Below are positions 8,527 to 17,080 of a DNA stretch of 64,000 nt, one piece after another. How positions within the stretch are numbered: position 1 is the first letter of the stretch; each line of letters starts with the position of its first letter. The stretch is from Paraburkholderia fungorum. GTDB taxonomy: Bacteria > Pseudomonadota > Gammaproteobacteria > Burkholderiales > Burkholderiaceae. The position numbers and the translations under genes are program-made. The notes below the pieces were generated by a model that was not told where the DNA came from, ran no database searches, and was given only the letters and a program-made list of their open reading frames with translations. The DNA is taken from the NCBI RefSeq assembly GCF_003610895.1, contig NZ_MCAS01000067.1, forward strand, positions 186,001-250,000, written 5' to 3'.

Positions 8527-9417
8527 ATGACGGCGAAGGAAGACACACTCGTGCTGCACGCAACCGTTGCGAAATACTCGAACCTGATCACGGACATCGA
8601 CATCATGAGATCCGCGGGCTTCGACGGCATCGAGCTGTCCAGCAGCAAGATCGAGAGCTATCTCGACGCGGGCTATTCGACCGGCGACCTGAAGCAGCTT
8701 CTTGCCAACGTGAACGTGCCGGGCATGGGGTTTCTCATCGATATCGAGCGGCAGGGAGAAGACGCCGAAGCGCTCTGGAGCCGGGCGCGGGAAATCTTCC
8801 ATCTCGCGGCTACGGTGGGTGCAAAAGGCGTTCAGGTTCTGACCGGGCCGGTCAACGTTCAGGCCGTGATCGAGTGGTCCGAGTCAGGGCGTACGGACCT
8901 GTATGCCGGTGTTCTCGGGTATCCGGAAGACGAGCAGATTGCGATAACTGCAAAGAATCTGATGGTACTCGCCGATATGGCGCAGGAGGCAGGGCTGTTG
9001 CTGTATCTGGAGACGCTTTCATGGGCGCCGGTGAACGGACTTGAAAAATCGCTTCGATTGATCGAGCGGGCGGAGCGCGGCAACGTCAGGGTCGTGATCG
9101 ACTACTGGCACTGCTACACGTCCGGCATTACGCCTGACGATGTCGCCAGATTGGACAAAGATTCGATCTACGGCGTTCATGTCTGCGATTCGCTTCGCTT
9201 CGACGGTGGTATTCCCGATGAGAGCGTGCTTCGCGATGTGCCGACGGGTTCCGGCGTACTGGATCTTCAGGAATGGACCGACGCGGTGAAGGCGACGGGC
9301 TACAAGGGGTGGTGGAGCTGCGAACTGTTCTGCAAGCGCAAACACCAACAGAACGGTTATCTGGTTGCCCATGAGTTGAAGTCGCTGATGGAGAAGCTGG
9401 TTCGACCGGTGGGGTGA
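8527..9417 (+). CDS. Sugar phosphate isomerase/epimerase-like TIM barrel protein
   Basis: A 296-residue member of the xylose isomerase-like/AP endonuclease 2 fold. Metal-site style segments are visible: FDGIELS early, LYLETLSW in the middle, VVIDYWHCY and YGVHVCDSLRF, then WWSCELF near the end. The ATG at 8527 is chosen because GGAGG lies 8 bp upstream. The relation to inosose dehydratases or hexulose epimerases suggests action on a keto-sugar or inosose. With the neighbouring dehydrogenases it would complete a sugar or cyclitol pathway. Exact reaction unknown. Confidence 0.85.
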   Translation: MTAKEDTLVLHATVAKYSNLITDIDIMRSAGFDGIELSSSKIESYLDAGYSTGDLKQLLANVNVPGMGFLIDIERQGEDAEALWSRAREIFHLAATVGAKGVQVLTGPVNVQAVIEWSESGRTDLYAGVLGYPEDEQIAITAKNLMVLADMAQEAGLLLYLETLSWAPVNGLEKSLRLIERAERGNVRVVIDYWHCYTSGITPDDVARLDKDSIYGVHVCDSLRFDGGIPDESVLRDVPTGSGVLDLQEWTDAVKATGYKGWWSCELFCKRKHQQNGYLVAHELKSLMEKLVRPVG

Positions 9418-9428
9418 TCGTGATATCA

Positions 9429-10967
9429 ATGAAAAATATGACGATTCGGGACCGCGTCGGGCTCAGCATGTCGTTTATGGGTTGCCTTCTCGCCTTGGCG
9501 ATTGGATTCGGCTTATACGGCATGGGCAGCATCAACCATTCGATGAACGAAGCGAGTCAGGTGACGATACCTGGGATCGGCGCGCTGGGTAATGCCGAAA
9601 TCGATATCGGACGCAGTCGGTTCGTATACGACAAGATTGCATTGCAGCCGACCTCGCCGGGAAACGCCGAATTGCGCAAGCAGGCAAGCGAACTGTTGGA
9701 CCGATCCGACGACTGGTTCAGGAAATACGAAGCGCTACCGCGCGACGCTGAAGACGAGGGGCTTGCGCAAGCGTTGCGGCAGTCGCGCGCCGAACTCAGA
9801 AAAGTTATCGCGGACTTCGGCATTGCCGTCGAGAACTACAACCAGGGCGAGGTCAATCGCATTTCGCTCGAGGCCTTGCCGAAGGCATACAGCATGGCGG
9901 CCGACGCATCGAGCCGCCTGAAGCAGTCCCAGTTGCAGAAAGCCGAACGGCAGAACGCCGCGAATACCCGTCGTTACCGGATACAGCAGATGGTGGGCGC
10001 CGGGCTGATGTTAAGCGGTATTGCTGCTGCCGCGGCGGGCTGGATCTTCCTTCGACGAGCGATTGTTAAGCCGTTGGATGAGGCATTGGCCTCGCTTCAG
10101 CAGATCGCGAACGGTGACCTTTCCCGCGCAATTGCCGTTTGTGGCAACGACGAGATGTCACAGTTGATGCATGGCATTGCCGTTATGCAGCACAAGCTCG
10201 CGAGCACGGTCGGTAACGTTCGCTTGAATGCCGAAGCCATCGCGACTGCAAGCAAACAGATTGCTGCAGGCAACTCTGACCTGTCGTCGCGTACGGAGGA
10301 GCAGGCGGCATCGCTACAGGAAACCGCCGCAAGCCTGGAGCAATTGACGGCGTCCGTGAAGCAGAATTCCGAAAGCGCGAGCCGGGCAAGCGGCCTTGCC
10401 GGCAACGCACGGGAAGTTGCGCTCGAGGGTTCGCGGATCGTCGAGCAGGTAGTTAAAACGATGGGCGGTATCGAGCAAAGCTCCGGGCGGATCGGAGAAA
10501 TTATCGGCGTTATAGATAGCATCGCGTTTCAGACCAACATCCTCGCGCTGAATGCTGCGGTGGAGGCGGCGCGTGCGGGCGAACAGGGGCGTGGTTTCGC
10601 GGTTGTCGCAAGTGAGGTGCGTGCGCTCGCGCAGCGCTCGTCTAGCGCGGCAAAAGAAATAAAAGAGTTGATTGATGAGTCCAGCACGCGAGTGCAGTCC
10701 GGCAGCGAGCTGGTCGGGCGTGCCGGCGGTACCATGACCCAGATTAGCTCGGCAATTCAGCGCGTCACCAACATCGTCGAAGAAATCGCCGCGGCGTCCG
10801 TCGAGCAGGCGCGCGGCATCGAACAGATAAACGAGGCGGTCTCGCAGATGGACGGCACGACCCAGCAGAACGCGGCGTTGGTGGAACAGGCGGCTGCGGC
10901 GGCGTCCGAAATGGAGCGGCAGGCTTCGACATTACGCAGCGAGGTCGCGATATTCCTCGTTGCGTGA
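9429..10967 (+). CDS. Methyl-accepting chemotaxis protein
   Basis: Transmembrane chemoreceptor of about 512 residues. It has an N-terminal membrane helix (about residues 10-30), a periplasmic four-helix-bundle Tar-like sensor region to about 190, a second membrane helix, a HAMP domain (IVKPLDEALASLQQIANGDLS), and a cytoplasmic signalling domain with the hairpin tip IAFQTNILALNAAVEAARAG. No C-terminal NWETF-type methyltransferase tether is present. GTG codons at 9414 and 9420 are alternative starts. It begins within about 12 bp of the isomerase stop, which suggests that the receptor senses the nutrient handled by this cluster, directly or through the orphan binding protein. Confidence 0.93.
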   Translation: MKNMTIRDRVGLSMSFMGCLLALAIGFGLYGMGSINHSMNEASQVTIPGIGALGNAEIDIGRSRFVYDKIALQPTSPGNAELRKQASELLDRSDDWFRKYEALPRDAEDEGLAQALRQSRAELRKVIADFGIAVENYNQGEVNRISLEALPKAYSMAADASSRLKQSQLQKAERQNAANTRRYRIQQMVGAGLMLSGIAAAAAGWIFLRRAIVKPLDEALASLQQIANGDLSRAIAVCGNDEMSQLMHGIAVMQHKLASTVGNVRLNAEAIATASKQIAAGNSDLSSRTEEQAASLQETAASLEQLTASVKQNSESASRASGLAGNAREVALEGSRIVEQVVKTMGGIEQSSGRIGEIIGVIDSIAFQTNILALNAAVEAARAGEQGRGFAVVASEVRALAQRSSSAAKEIKELIDESSTRVQSGSELVGRAGGTMTQISSAIQRVTNIVEEIAAASVEQARGIEQINEAVSQMDGTTQQNAALVEQAAAAASEMERQASTLRSEVAIFLVA

Positions 10968-10994
10968 AGGCATATGGTTTAGGCGTGGTAACAC

Positions 10995-11010
10995 GTCCGG
11001 CTCGCCGGAC
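10995..11010. terminator. Short hairpin after the chemoreceptor gene
   Basis: GTCCGG-CTCG-CCGGAC forms a compact 6-bp stem 28 bp after the chemoreceptor stop. No T run follows, so the terminator assignment is weak. Confidence 0.3.
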
Positions 11011-11063
11011 CTTCATGCTGCCGTTGGACATTTCCAGCTTGTTTTTTTCCGGAGAATCGCTTT

Positions 11064-11447
11064 ATGAAAATCGCTCACGTTGCGCTCTGGACAAATGATC
11101 TCGACCGCGCAGCCGATTTTTATCGCGACATGTTTGGAGCCGAGATCGGCGAAATGTACAGAAGTGAACGAACCCAAGGATTCAGTTCGCGCTTTGCCCG
11201 CTTGCCGGACGGGCCGGCGATCGAACTCATGCATTTGCCGAAGCTGGCGCCGCATTCGATGGACGACCGGCGGGTCGGCTGGGCGCATATTGGGATTTCA
11301 CTCGGCACCGAGGACGCCGTGATTGCCCTCGCGAGGAGGATGGAGTCCAACGGGGCTCTGGTATCGGGTCCTCGCTGGACGGGCGACGGCTATTTTGAAG
11401 CTGTTGTTTCGGATCCGGATGGCAATCTTGTCGAGGTGACGATTTGA
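11064..11447 (+). CDS. VOC family protein (glyoxalase/bleomycin resistance fold)
   Basis: A 127-residue vicinal oxygen chelate protein. The first beta-alpha-beta module starts with IAHVALWTNDLDRAADFY, the second with VGWAHIGISLG, and the chain ends with DPDGNLVEVTI, carrying the usual metal-ligand Glu position. The start is supported by a CCGGAG site upstream. Members range from lyases to fosfomycin-type thiol transferases, so the reaction is unknown. Confidence 0.85.
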   Translation: MKIAHVALWTNDLDRAADFYRDMFGAEIGEMYRSERTQGFSSRFARLPDGPAIELMHLPKLAPHSMDDRRVGWAHIGISLGTEDAVIALARRMESNGALVSGPRWTGDGYFEAVVSDPDGNLVEVTI

Positions 11448-11525
11448 ACCGGCCCGTCGCGTAATTTGCACGATCCTCGGACTCAGGAGCCGATGGTATC
11501 TCGGTCGACATTCTCGCTTCAATGG

Positions 11526-11672
11526 TTAGAGGCGCTGAGAATACGAGTGCGGCTTCCGCTTTTGTGCCTCATAACGTCGCTTGTGACGAGCCCAGACTGC
11601 ATTGTCGTGCATGAGTCGCCTAACCCGCTGCTTGCTGGCCGGAGAGCCCTGTGTGCGAATCTCTTTGATCAT
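11526..11672 (-). pseudogene. Remnant of IS3-family transposase (OrfB N-terminal part)
   Basis: About 48 codons resembling the HTH_21 region of IS3-group OrfB transposases: MIKEIRTQG, then SKQRVRRLMHDN and ARHKRRY. The DDE catalytic domain is missing and the frame ends soon after. The flanks are unrelated, so this is an isolated decayed scrap rather than an element with ends. Confidence 0.65.
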
Positions 11673-11677
11673 CCGCG

Positions 11678-11910
11678 TTGAACGTACGCGCCCTTGACCT
11701 CCACGTGGATCGTGCGGGTCAGTGTCGGCAGTTGTTCGTTGCCCAGGCGCTTGCGCCCACGCTCCCGGGCACGGTACTCCCATCACGATTCTGCAGGCCA
11801 AGTATCGGATCAACGCGGTTGGGCAGGACCATCGGGCCGTCAGACGCGTCATACGGCCGATGCTCGGGTTCACGAATTTCCGCCGAGCGCATGTTCGTAG
11901 TGAGACTGCT
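11678..11910 (+). pseudogene. Remnant of IS6-family transposase
   Basis: Two pieces in different frames resemble the IS6/IS26 DDE domain. VDRAGQ near 11700 corresponds to the RAVDSAGQ-type block. From about 11797 to 11899, KYRINAVGQDHRAVRRVIRP followed by MLGF-NFRRA corresponds to the conserved KYLNN-VEQDHR-VKRR-RPMLGFKSFRSA block that carries the last catalytic Glu (here replaced by Gly). Frameshifts and the lost Glu show it is dead. Confidence 0.7.
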
Positions 11911-12070
11911 TACCAATACTGTCGCGTGCTACAGTACTTGCGTCTAACTCGCATCAACTGATCAACCATCCTAAGGGTAAATCTGTCTTGATGGTCAGGA
12001 TCTGTAAGGTTATCTAACCGATCAACCGCCGTCGTCGGATCTATCGTCTTGACCGTTGTGCACTGCTGAC

Positions 12071-12985
12071 ATGAAACCCGATACTCCCGCTATTTCCGAC
12101 CGTACCCTGACCTATCTCGTCGCGTTGGCCACGCATGGCGGAATGCGGCAGGCGGCTCAATCGTTAGGGATCAACGTGTCGACGATTAGCCGTCAACTGG
12201 CCGCCGTCGAACGAGAGTTCAAGCTCTCGCTTCTGACTCGGCACGGACGAAATAGTGTGCTTACGGAGATCGGTTCGGCGTTCGTTGAGTACAGCAACGA
12301 AAAAGAAAAGTTGGAGCAAAAGCTAAATGCTCAGCTTGATGAGTATCGGTTCATGCGTCGTGGGCACGTCACCCTTGGAGCCGGCGCCGGCATCATGACG
12401 CATTTGATCACGGGGTCATTAAAACGGTTCAGCATCAAGTATCCCGAGATCAGAGTGGAAATTCGCAGCGGCCCGCAATCGAAGCTGGTGCAATTGGTCA
12501 GGGACGACATCGTGGATATTTGCATATATAACGGTGCATCCCTGGACCCCATCCTCAACTCGCGCCTCTTCCGAAGCGAGCCGTTATGCGTGGTGGTCTC
12601 AGTGCTACACAAACTTGCGGGTCGCGCCACGGTGCGGATCGAGGACATCGTTACGGAACGGCTCATCTTTCTGCCGAATAACTTTGCCGCTCAAATTTAC
12701 GTAGATGCGATCCTGCGCGACATGGGCATCGACATGTCGCCGGCATATCGCGTTGACCGATTCGAAGCAGCTCTTTCCCTGGCGGCGGAAAACCTTGGTA
12801 TCGCGTTCTCCTCGCCTGGAGGGGCGGCGGATAAGACGGCAACTGGCCAGCTTGTCGCTATTCCCATCGATCATCCGATCGCGCAGCGATTTGACCACTA
12901 TGTTGCAACCAGGCTTGGCCGCAAGCTGATCCCCGCGGCCAACTACCTGTGGCGCGACATCATTCGTACCATGTCTTCTCTATAG
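12071..12985 (+). CDS. LysR family transcriptional regulator
   Basis: A 304-residue LysR-type regulator. The N-terminal winged helix-turn-helix includes GGMRQAAQSLGINVSTISRQ. A helical linker follows, then the periplasmic-binding-like effector domain starting around GHVTLGAGAGIMTHLI. The ATG at 12071 is preferred to an upstream TTG. The neighbours are IS remnants on the left and a secreted lipase-like gene 424 bp to the right, so its target is not obvious. The gene is less GC-rich than its neighbours by eye, which with the IS debris hints at acquisition. Confidence 0.88.
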   Translation: MKPDTPAISDRTLTYLVALATHGGMRQAAQSLGINVSTISRQLAAVEREFKLSLLTRHGRNSVLTEIGSAFVEYSNEKEKLEQKLNAQLDEYRFMRRGHVTLGAGAGIMTHLITGSLKRFSIKYPEIRVEIRSGPQSKLVQLVRDDIVDICIYNGASLDPILNSRLFRSEPLCVVVSVLHKLAGRATVRIEDIVTERLIFLPNNFAAQIYVDAILRDMGIDMSPAYRVDRFEAALSLAAENLGIAFSSPGGAADKTATGQLVAIPIDHPIAQRFDHYVATRLGRKLIPAANYLWRDIIRTMSSL

Positions 12986-13409
12986 CTGACCGGACAACCT
13001 GCGCGATCAGGGACGGACACTTGCGTTGCATCAGTCGAAAGGCGCAGCATCATACGGTTGATTACGGAAGCCCCACAGCTGGTTGGGCCTGGCGCTCTGT
13101 TGCGTTGCATGCAACATTCGAGTAGCGCCTTGATGCTGGATTCCACACGAAACCTGGACCATACTGATCCGATTCAACGTAAGCGATAGCTGAAGATCAG
13201 CCGCTGATCGGACGTAGTCCGGACCATCAAGTCTGGCGATTGAGGCGAGCGCTTATCGAGCGCAAGTTCTGGCGTGCAGCAGATTTAGACGTTGGACGCG
13301 GAAAATAAATCACACATAGCGATTGGGATCGTTACGGAGTGGATTCCCGAACGATTGTCTTTGCGCGCCCCTGTCGCACTACTGCGATCTAACCAAGGAA
13401 AGCTACCTG
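12986..13409. other. Intergenic stretch without a convincing gene
   Basis: A 424-bp stretch between the LysR gene and the lipase gene. No open frame here has family-like composition or a ribosome binding site, and no clear terminator or repeat was found. It presumably contains the lipase promoter. Confidence 0.5.
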
Positions 13410-14639
13410 ATGTTTTATGCAAAACTCAGACCACTGTTCATGCCGGTCATCGCGGCCGTTATCGGCACATCGGCAGTAGTCGCCGCGCCGCTGCCCGTCA
13501 CTGGCGATGGAGGTGTTCCCGCATTCTATGCCTGGACGGAGACAGTTCCGGCAACGCCCGGCCAGATGCTGCGCACCGAACAATTGACGCCGCAGCAAAG
13601 CCTCGCCGAAGCCGGTCAGAACATCCGGATCCTGTACACGTCGACCGACGGTATCGACAACCACACTCCGATCGTCGTGTCCGGCGCCCTGTTTGTGCCG
13701 AAAGGGACACCGCCGCAAGGCGGCTGGCCGCTGATGGCGTGGGCGCACGGTACTGTCGGCAGTGCCGACGTGTGTGCGCCATCGTTCACGAGCCGCAGCG
13801 AACGCGACACGCGCTATCTGAGCCACTGGCTCGCGCAGGGCTACGCCATCGTCGCGACTGACTATCAGGGTCTCGGAACGCCCGGCCTGCATCCCTACGG
13901 GCTCACGCGCCCTCTCGCTTACGGCGTCCTCGACAGTATCCGTGCGGTGGCGCATGGTGGCTTCGACGTCTCGTCTCGAGTGGTCGTATTCGGGCAGTCG
14001 CAAGGCGGTCGCGCGGCGTTCGCGACGGCCGTGTATGCGAAGACCTACGCGCCCGAACTGAAGATTGTCGGTGTGGTCGCGACCGGCACGCCGTATGCGG
14101 CTGTTCATGAGACGGCCGATAACGAGGACCGGGCGAACGCACACAAGTCGGTTGTCCCCACCTTCGGTTACGACATGCTGCGACTCAGCACCGCAACGCT
14201 GCTCGATCCTTCGTTCGTGCCAGCGGACTACCTGACCGACCGCGCGATGCCCGCGTTTGAAACCAGTCAACACGCATGCCTGCACGCGATTGAGCAGAGG
14301 ATAGTTGCGGACAAGCTCACGTTCGACGACAGCTTCAAGCGCTCACCGAAGCCGATGCTCGCAGCGATCAGCCGCGAAGCGGCGTATCCAACGCTGAAGT
14401 CGGACATCCCGATCTTCGTCGGAACCGGTGGCAAGGATCGCGACGTGTTTGTACCGGGCCAGGTTGCGCTCGTGACCGATGCATGCAAGGCCGGCGATCG
14501 GATCGAATGGCATTTGTATCCGAAGCTCGACCATTCAGCAACTGTCAACGGTTCGCTTCCCGATTCAACGAAGTTTGTCGCGAAGGCGTTTTCGGGTGAG
14601 CGCATTAGCGGGAATTGTGAATCTTTACCGAAACATTAG
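13410..14639 (+). CDS. Secreted lipase/alpha-beta hydrolase (secretory lipase family)
   Basis: A 409-residue alpha/beta hydrolase with an N-terminal signal peptide (MFYAKLRPLFMPVIAAVIG, cleavage near VVAAP). The nucleophile elbow GQSQGG, the oxyanion-side AHGTVGSADVCAPS and the late acidic (GTGGKDRDVF) and His (KLDHSATV) segments match fungal/bacterial secretory lipases (LIP family). The ATG at 13410 follows AAGGAAAG. Likely an exported esterase or lipase; another alpha/beta hydrolase follows 63 bp downstream. Confidence 0.85.
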   Translation: MFYAKLRPLFMPVIAAVIGTSAVVAAPLPVTGDGGVPAFYAWTETVPATPGQMLRTEQLTPQQSLAEAGQNIRILYTSTDGIDNHTPIVVSGALFVPKGTPPQGGWPLMAWAHGTVGSADVCAPSFTSRSERDTRYLSHWLAQGYAIVATDYQGLGTPGLHPYGLTRPLAYGVLDSIRAVAHGGFDVSSRVVVFGQSQGGRAAFATAVYAKTYAPELKIVGVVATGTPYAAVHETADNEDRANAHKSVVPTFGYDMLRLSTATLLDPSFVPADYLTDRAMPAFETSQHACLHAIEQRIVADKLTFDDSFKRSPKPMLAAISREAAYPTLKSDIPIFVGTGGKDRDVFVPGQVALVTDACKAGDRIEWHLYPKLDHSATVNGSLPDSTKFVAKAFSGERISGNCESLPKH

Positions 14640-14702
14640 CAGCATGCTTCGTTGGGAGGACTAATGGGATGCGTCTCGCAATAAGCAAGGACACACCATC
14701 TG

Positions 14703-15869
14703 GTGACTTACCGTCCGGGCGCTCAACCGGCAGGCTCAATGTCCGGGCTCGAGTACCGGATATTTGAAGAGTTGCCGGCCGTACTGGCGACCCGGGAGCG
14801 TTTTGGGATACCCTTTCAACGGTTGCGGGCCCTGCTCAAACCAAAGCTTGTGCTGGCATCCGTTCCTTGCGGGTTGGTGGGGGATCTGTTGCTGCACGAT
14901 TATGAGCGGCAGCCCGATATCGCTCTGGTCCATGGACTCGTCGGCGGCGGTGCCTGGCTGTTTTCCAATGCAGTTCGCTATACCTATTTACTTCTACCTC
15001 CCGATTACATGAACACCACTTCACATCGAACAGCCAACGACATTGCAGTGACCATACGCTGGCCCGATACGCAGCATCCTGTACCTGTCATAGTCTTGTG
15101 CCACGGGTTCTGCGGCATCCAGGAGTTGCTGCTGCCTCGTTTCGCCGAGGCCTTCGCCCTCGCGGGCTATGCGGCCGTCACCTTCGACTACCGCGGCTTT
15201 GGCGCTAGTGGGGGCGAACGAGGGCGCCTCGTTCCGTCGATGCAGATCGAGGACATCCACACCGTCGTTGCTTTTGTCAAGGAACGGTCTGACATCGACG
15301 CCGCCCGTGTCGGGCTGTGGGGCACCTCGCTGGGCGGTGGTCACGTGCTCGGGGCGGCTGCAGGTGATCCGTCGATCAAGGCAGTTGTTAGTCAACTTGG
15401 CTTTGCTGACGGCGAACAGGTCGTTACGCGCAATATGACTGAAGCCGAAAAACAGGCATTCGTCGGGACGCTCGAACGTATGCATGAAAAGAAGCTGAAC
15501 ACGGGCAAGGAGATGTTCGTGGCGATCCCGAAGGTGATGACAGACGAACAGTCGAAGGTGTTTATCGAAGAAAACCGGCAACGCTTTCCTGCGATGGACA
15601 TCAAGATTCCATTCCTGACCGTTCGCGAGATGCTGAGCTACAAGCCCAAGGAATATGCTGCGCGCGTTGCGTGTCCGGTGCTCGTGGTGGTCGCGGGGGA
15701 GGACGGCGTGAACCCACCGAATCACGGTATCGCACTCTTTGAGGCCGTAGCGACAACCACGAAGAAGCTTCACGTCGAGGAAACCGCCGGCCACTACGAC
15801 ATGTACGACGGGCCGCACTTCGACAGCAGCATCGACAAGCAGATCGACTGGTTCCACCAGCACGTATAA
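14703..15869 (+). CDS. Alpha/beta hydrolase with extra N-terminal region
   Basis: The last 287 residues, from an internal Met at 15009, form a dienelactone hydrolase/BAAT-like alpha/beta hydrolase. Visible are VIVLCHGFCG, the nucleophile elbow GTSLGG, the acid around VVAGEDGVNPP and the His in ETAGHYDMY. The first 102 residues are not recognised and lack the hydrolase fold. The GTG at 14703 has AAGGA about 10 bp upstream, while the Met at 15009 has no ribosome binding site, so the longer form is listed. A fusion with a decayed upstream gene is possible. Confidence 0.75.
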   Translation: MTYRPGAQPAGSMSGLEYRIFEELPAVLATRERFGIPFQRLRALLKPKLVLASVPCGLVGDLLLHDYERQPDIALVHGLVGGGAWLFSNAVRYTYLLLPPDYMNTTSHRTANDIAVTIRWPDTQHPVPVIVLCHGFCGIQELLLPRFAEAFALAGYAAVTFDYRGFGASGGERGRLVPSMQIEDIHTVVAFVKERSDIDAARVGLWGTSLGGGHVLGAAAGDPSIKAVVSQLGFADGEQVVTRNMTEAEKQAFVGTLERMHEKKLNTGKEMFVAIPKVMTDEQSKVFIEENRQRFPAMDIKIPFLTVREMLSYKPKEYAARVACPVLVVVAGEDGVNPPNHGIALFEAVATTTKKLHVEETAGHYDMYDGPHFDSSIDKQIDWFHQHV

Positions 15870-16015
15870 CGCGCGCCTTCCAGTTAATCAGCAGTTCGAG
15901 GTTGCGCGGGGTAGCGACCGCTCGCCGGACGGTGGTTGGCCGGGACGGCTGGGTGATTGCCAATATGCACGGCTTGCCAAAGTGCAAAGGCGAAGCCGTG
16001 CCAGCATCACTTTAA

Positions 16016-16786
16016 TCAACGATCTGCGCTTTCAACTGCGGCTTTCTCGATCAGTCTCGCGATCTCCGCCGGATGTGACAGGTAGGCGACATGGCTCGAA
16101 TTGACTTCTATCGTCGTGCTGTTCGCGCGCTTGGCCATCCAGCGTTCGAGGTCCGGATTGACGGTTCGATCCGCGGTCGCCACGACCGCCCAGCTAGGCT
16201 TCGATTTCCACGCCGGCTGAGTGACGGGCGCCGTGAACGACTCGACGGCCGGCATCACCTGTGAACTTGCCATGAAAGCGGTCTCGGCCGCCGGCACGTC
16301 GGCAGCGAAGTCGGCGTGAAAGCGCGACGGATCGAGATACAGGTGACCGTCGTCGGTCGCCTTGATGGCCTTGGTCGCGGCCGGCATTTTCGTGGTCAGA
16401 TCCTTGAGGCTTTCGTTGGCGTCCGGTTCGAACGCGGCGATATAGACGAGACCTGAAACATGGGCATCGTTGCCGGCTTCGGTAATCACTGCGCCGCCAT
16501 AACTATGACCGACGAGGATGCTGGGGCCGTCCTGAGCGTCGACCACACGCGTGGTCGCCTCGATGTCGTCCTTGAACGAAGTCTCGGGCTCCTGAACCAC
16601 GGAGACCTTATAGCCGTCGTGGGTAAGGATCTTCGATACGGCTTGCCAACCCGAGCCGTCGGCAAAGTAGCCGTGAACCAGGACGACGTTCTTGACGGGG
16701 GCCGCCACGGCGAGCTGCGCGGAAAATACTGCCACGCCGAGCGCGATAGCAGTGGCGATACGGCGAATTTGGATAATCGGTTTCAT
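16016..16786 (-). CDS. Exported alpha/beta hydrolase (EstC/salicylate esterase-like)
   Basis: A 256-residue alpha/beta hydrolase with a signal peptide (MKPIIQIRRIATAIALGVAV, cleavage near AVAAP). VVLVHGYFADGSGW is the oxyanion block, GHSYGG the nucleophile elbow, and SSHVAYLSHP the catalytic His region, as in plant methylesterase-like and EstC bacterial enzymes. It lies behind the aldehyde dehydrogenase and the collapsed OYE gene on the same strand and may belong to that transcript. Confidence 0.88.
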   Translation of the reverse strand: MKPIIQIRRIATAIALGVAVFSAQLAVAAPVKNVVLVHGYFADGSGWQAVSKILTHDGYKVSVVQEPETSFKDDIEATTRVVDAQDGPSILVGHSYGGAVITEAGNDAHVSGLVYIAAFEPDANESLKDLTTKMPAATKAIKATDDGHLYLDPSRFHADFAADVPAAETAFMASSQVMPAVESFTAPVTQPAWKSKPSWAVVATADRTVNPDLERWMAKRANSTTIEVNSSHVAYLSHPAEIARLIEKAAVESADR

Positions 16787-16855
16787 GACAAGCTCCAGAA
16801 GTTTAAAAAAGAACAGGCAATTGGATTGAATGGATTCGCACTACATGTCGGCTAC

Positions 16856-17017
16856 TTACGCGTCGACAGCAACTCGACGCCGCATCTCGGGCCAGTCCGA
16901 GTAACCGGCATCGTCGGAGCGGGTGCGGGTCATCGGCGCCGTCACAATGCGGTTCTTCAGTTGCAGACGGCCGACAGTGACCGGTTGCAATACGGGGTTT
17001 TCGGAATGGGTATCCAT
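16856..17017 (-). pseudogene. Collapsed Old Yellow Enzyme gene: N and C ends only
   Basis: A 53-codon frame with a good ribosome binding site (GAGGAA) that begins like an NADH:flavin oxidoreductase: PVTVGRLQLKNRIVTAPMTR then TRSDDAG. It jumps straight to GYSDWP, which resembles the GYTDYP block close to the C terminus of the same family. Roughly 300 codons are missing, in frame. The rest of the flavin barrel, including the catalytic His pair, is absent, so the product cannot be an enzyme. Confidence 0.75.
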
Positions 17018-17080
17018 GATTTTGATTCCTCGATGGTTCGGACGATGAGTCGGCAGGTCGGCGGATAAAGCCGTGGCGGA

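Noticed and set aside
13389..14285. 298-codon frame antisense to the secreted lipase gene
   Set aside because: Shadow of the lipase, which has a signal peptide and a nucleophile motif.
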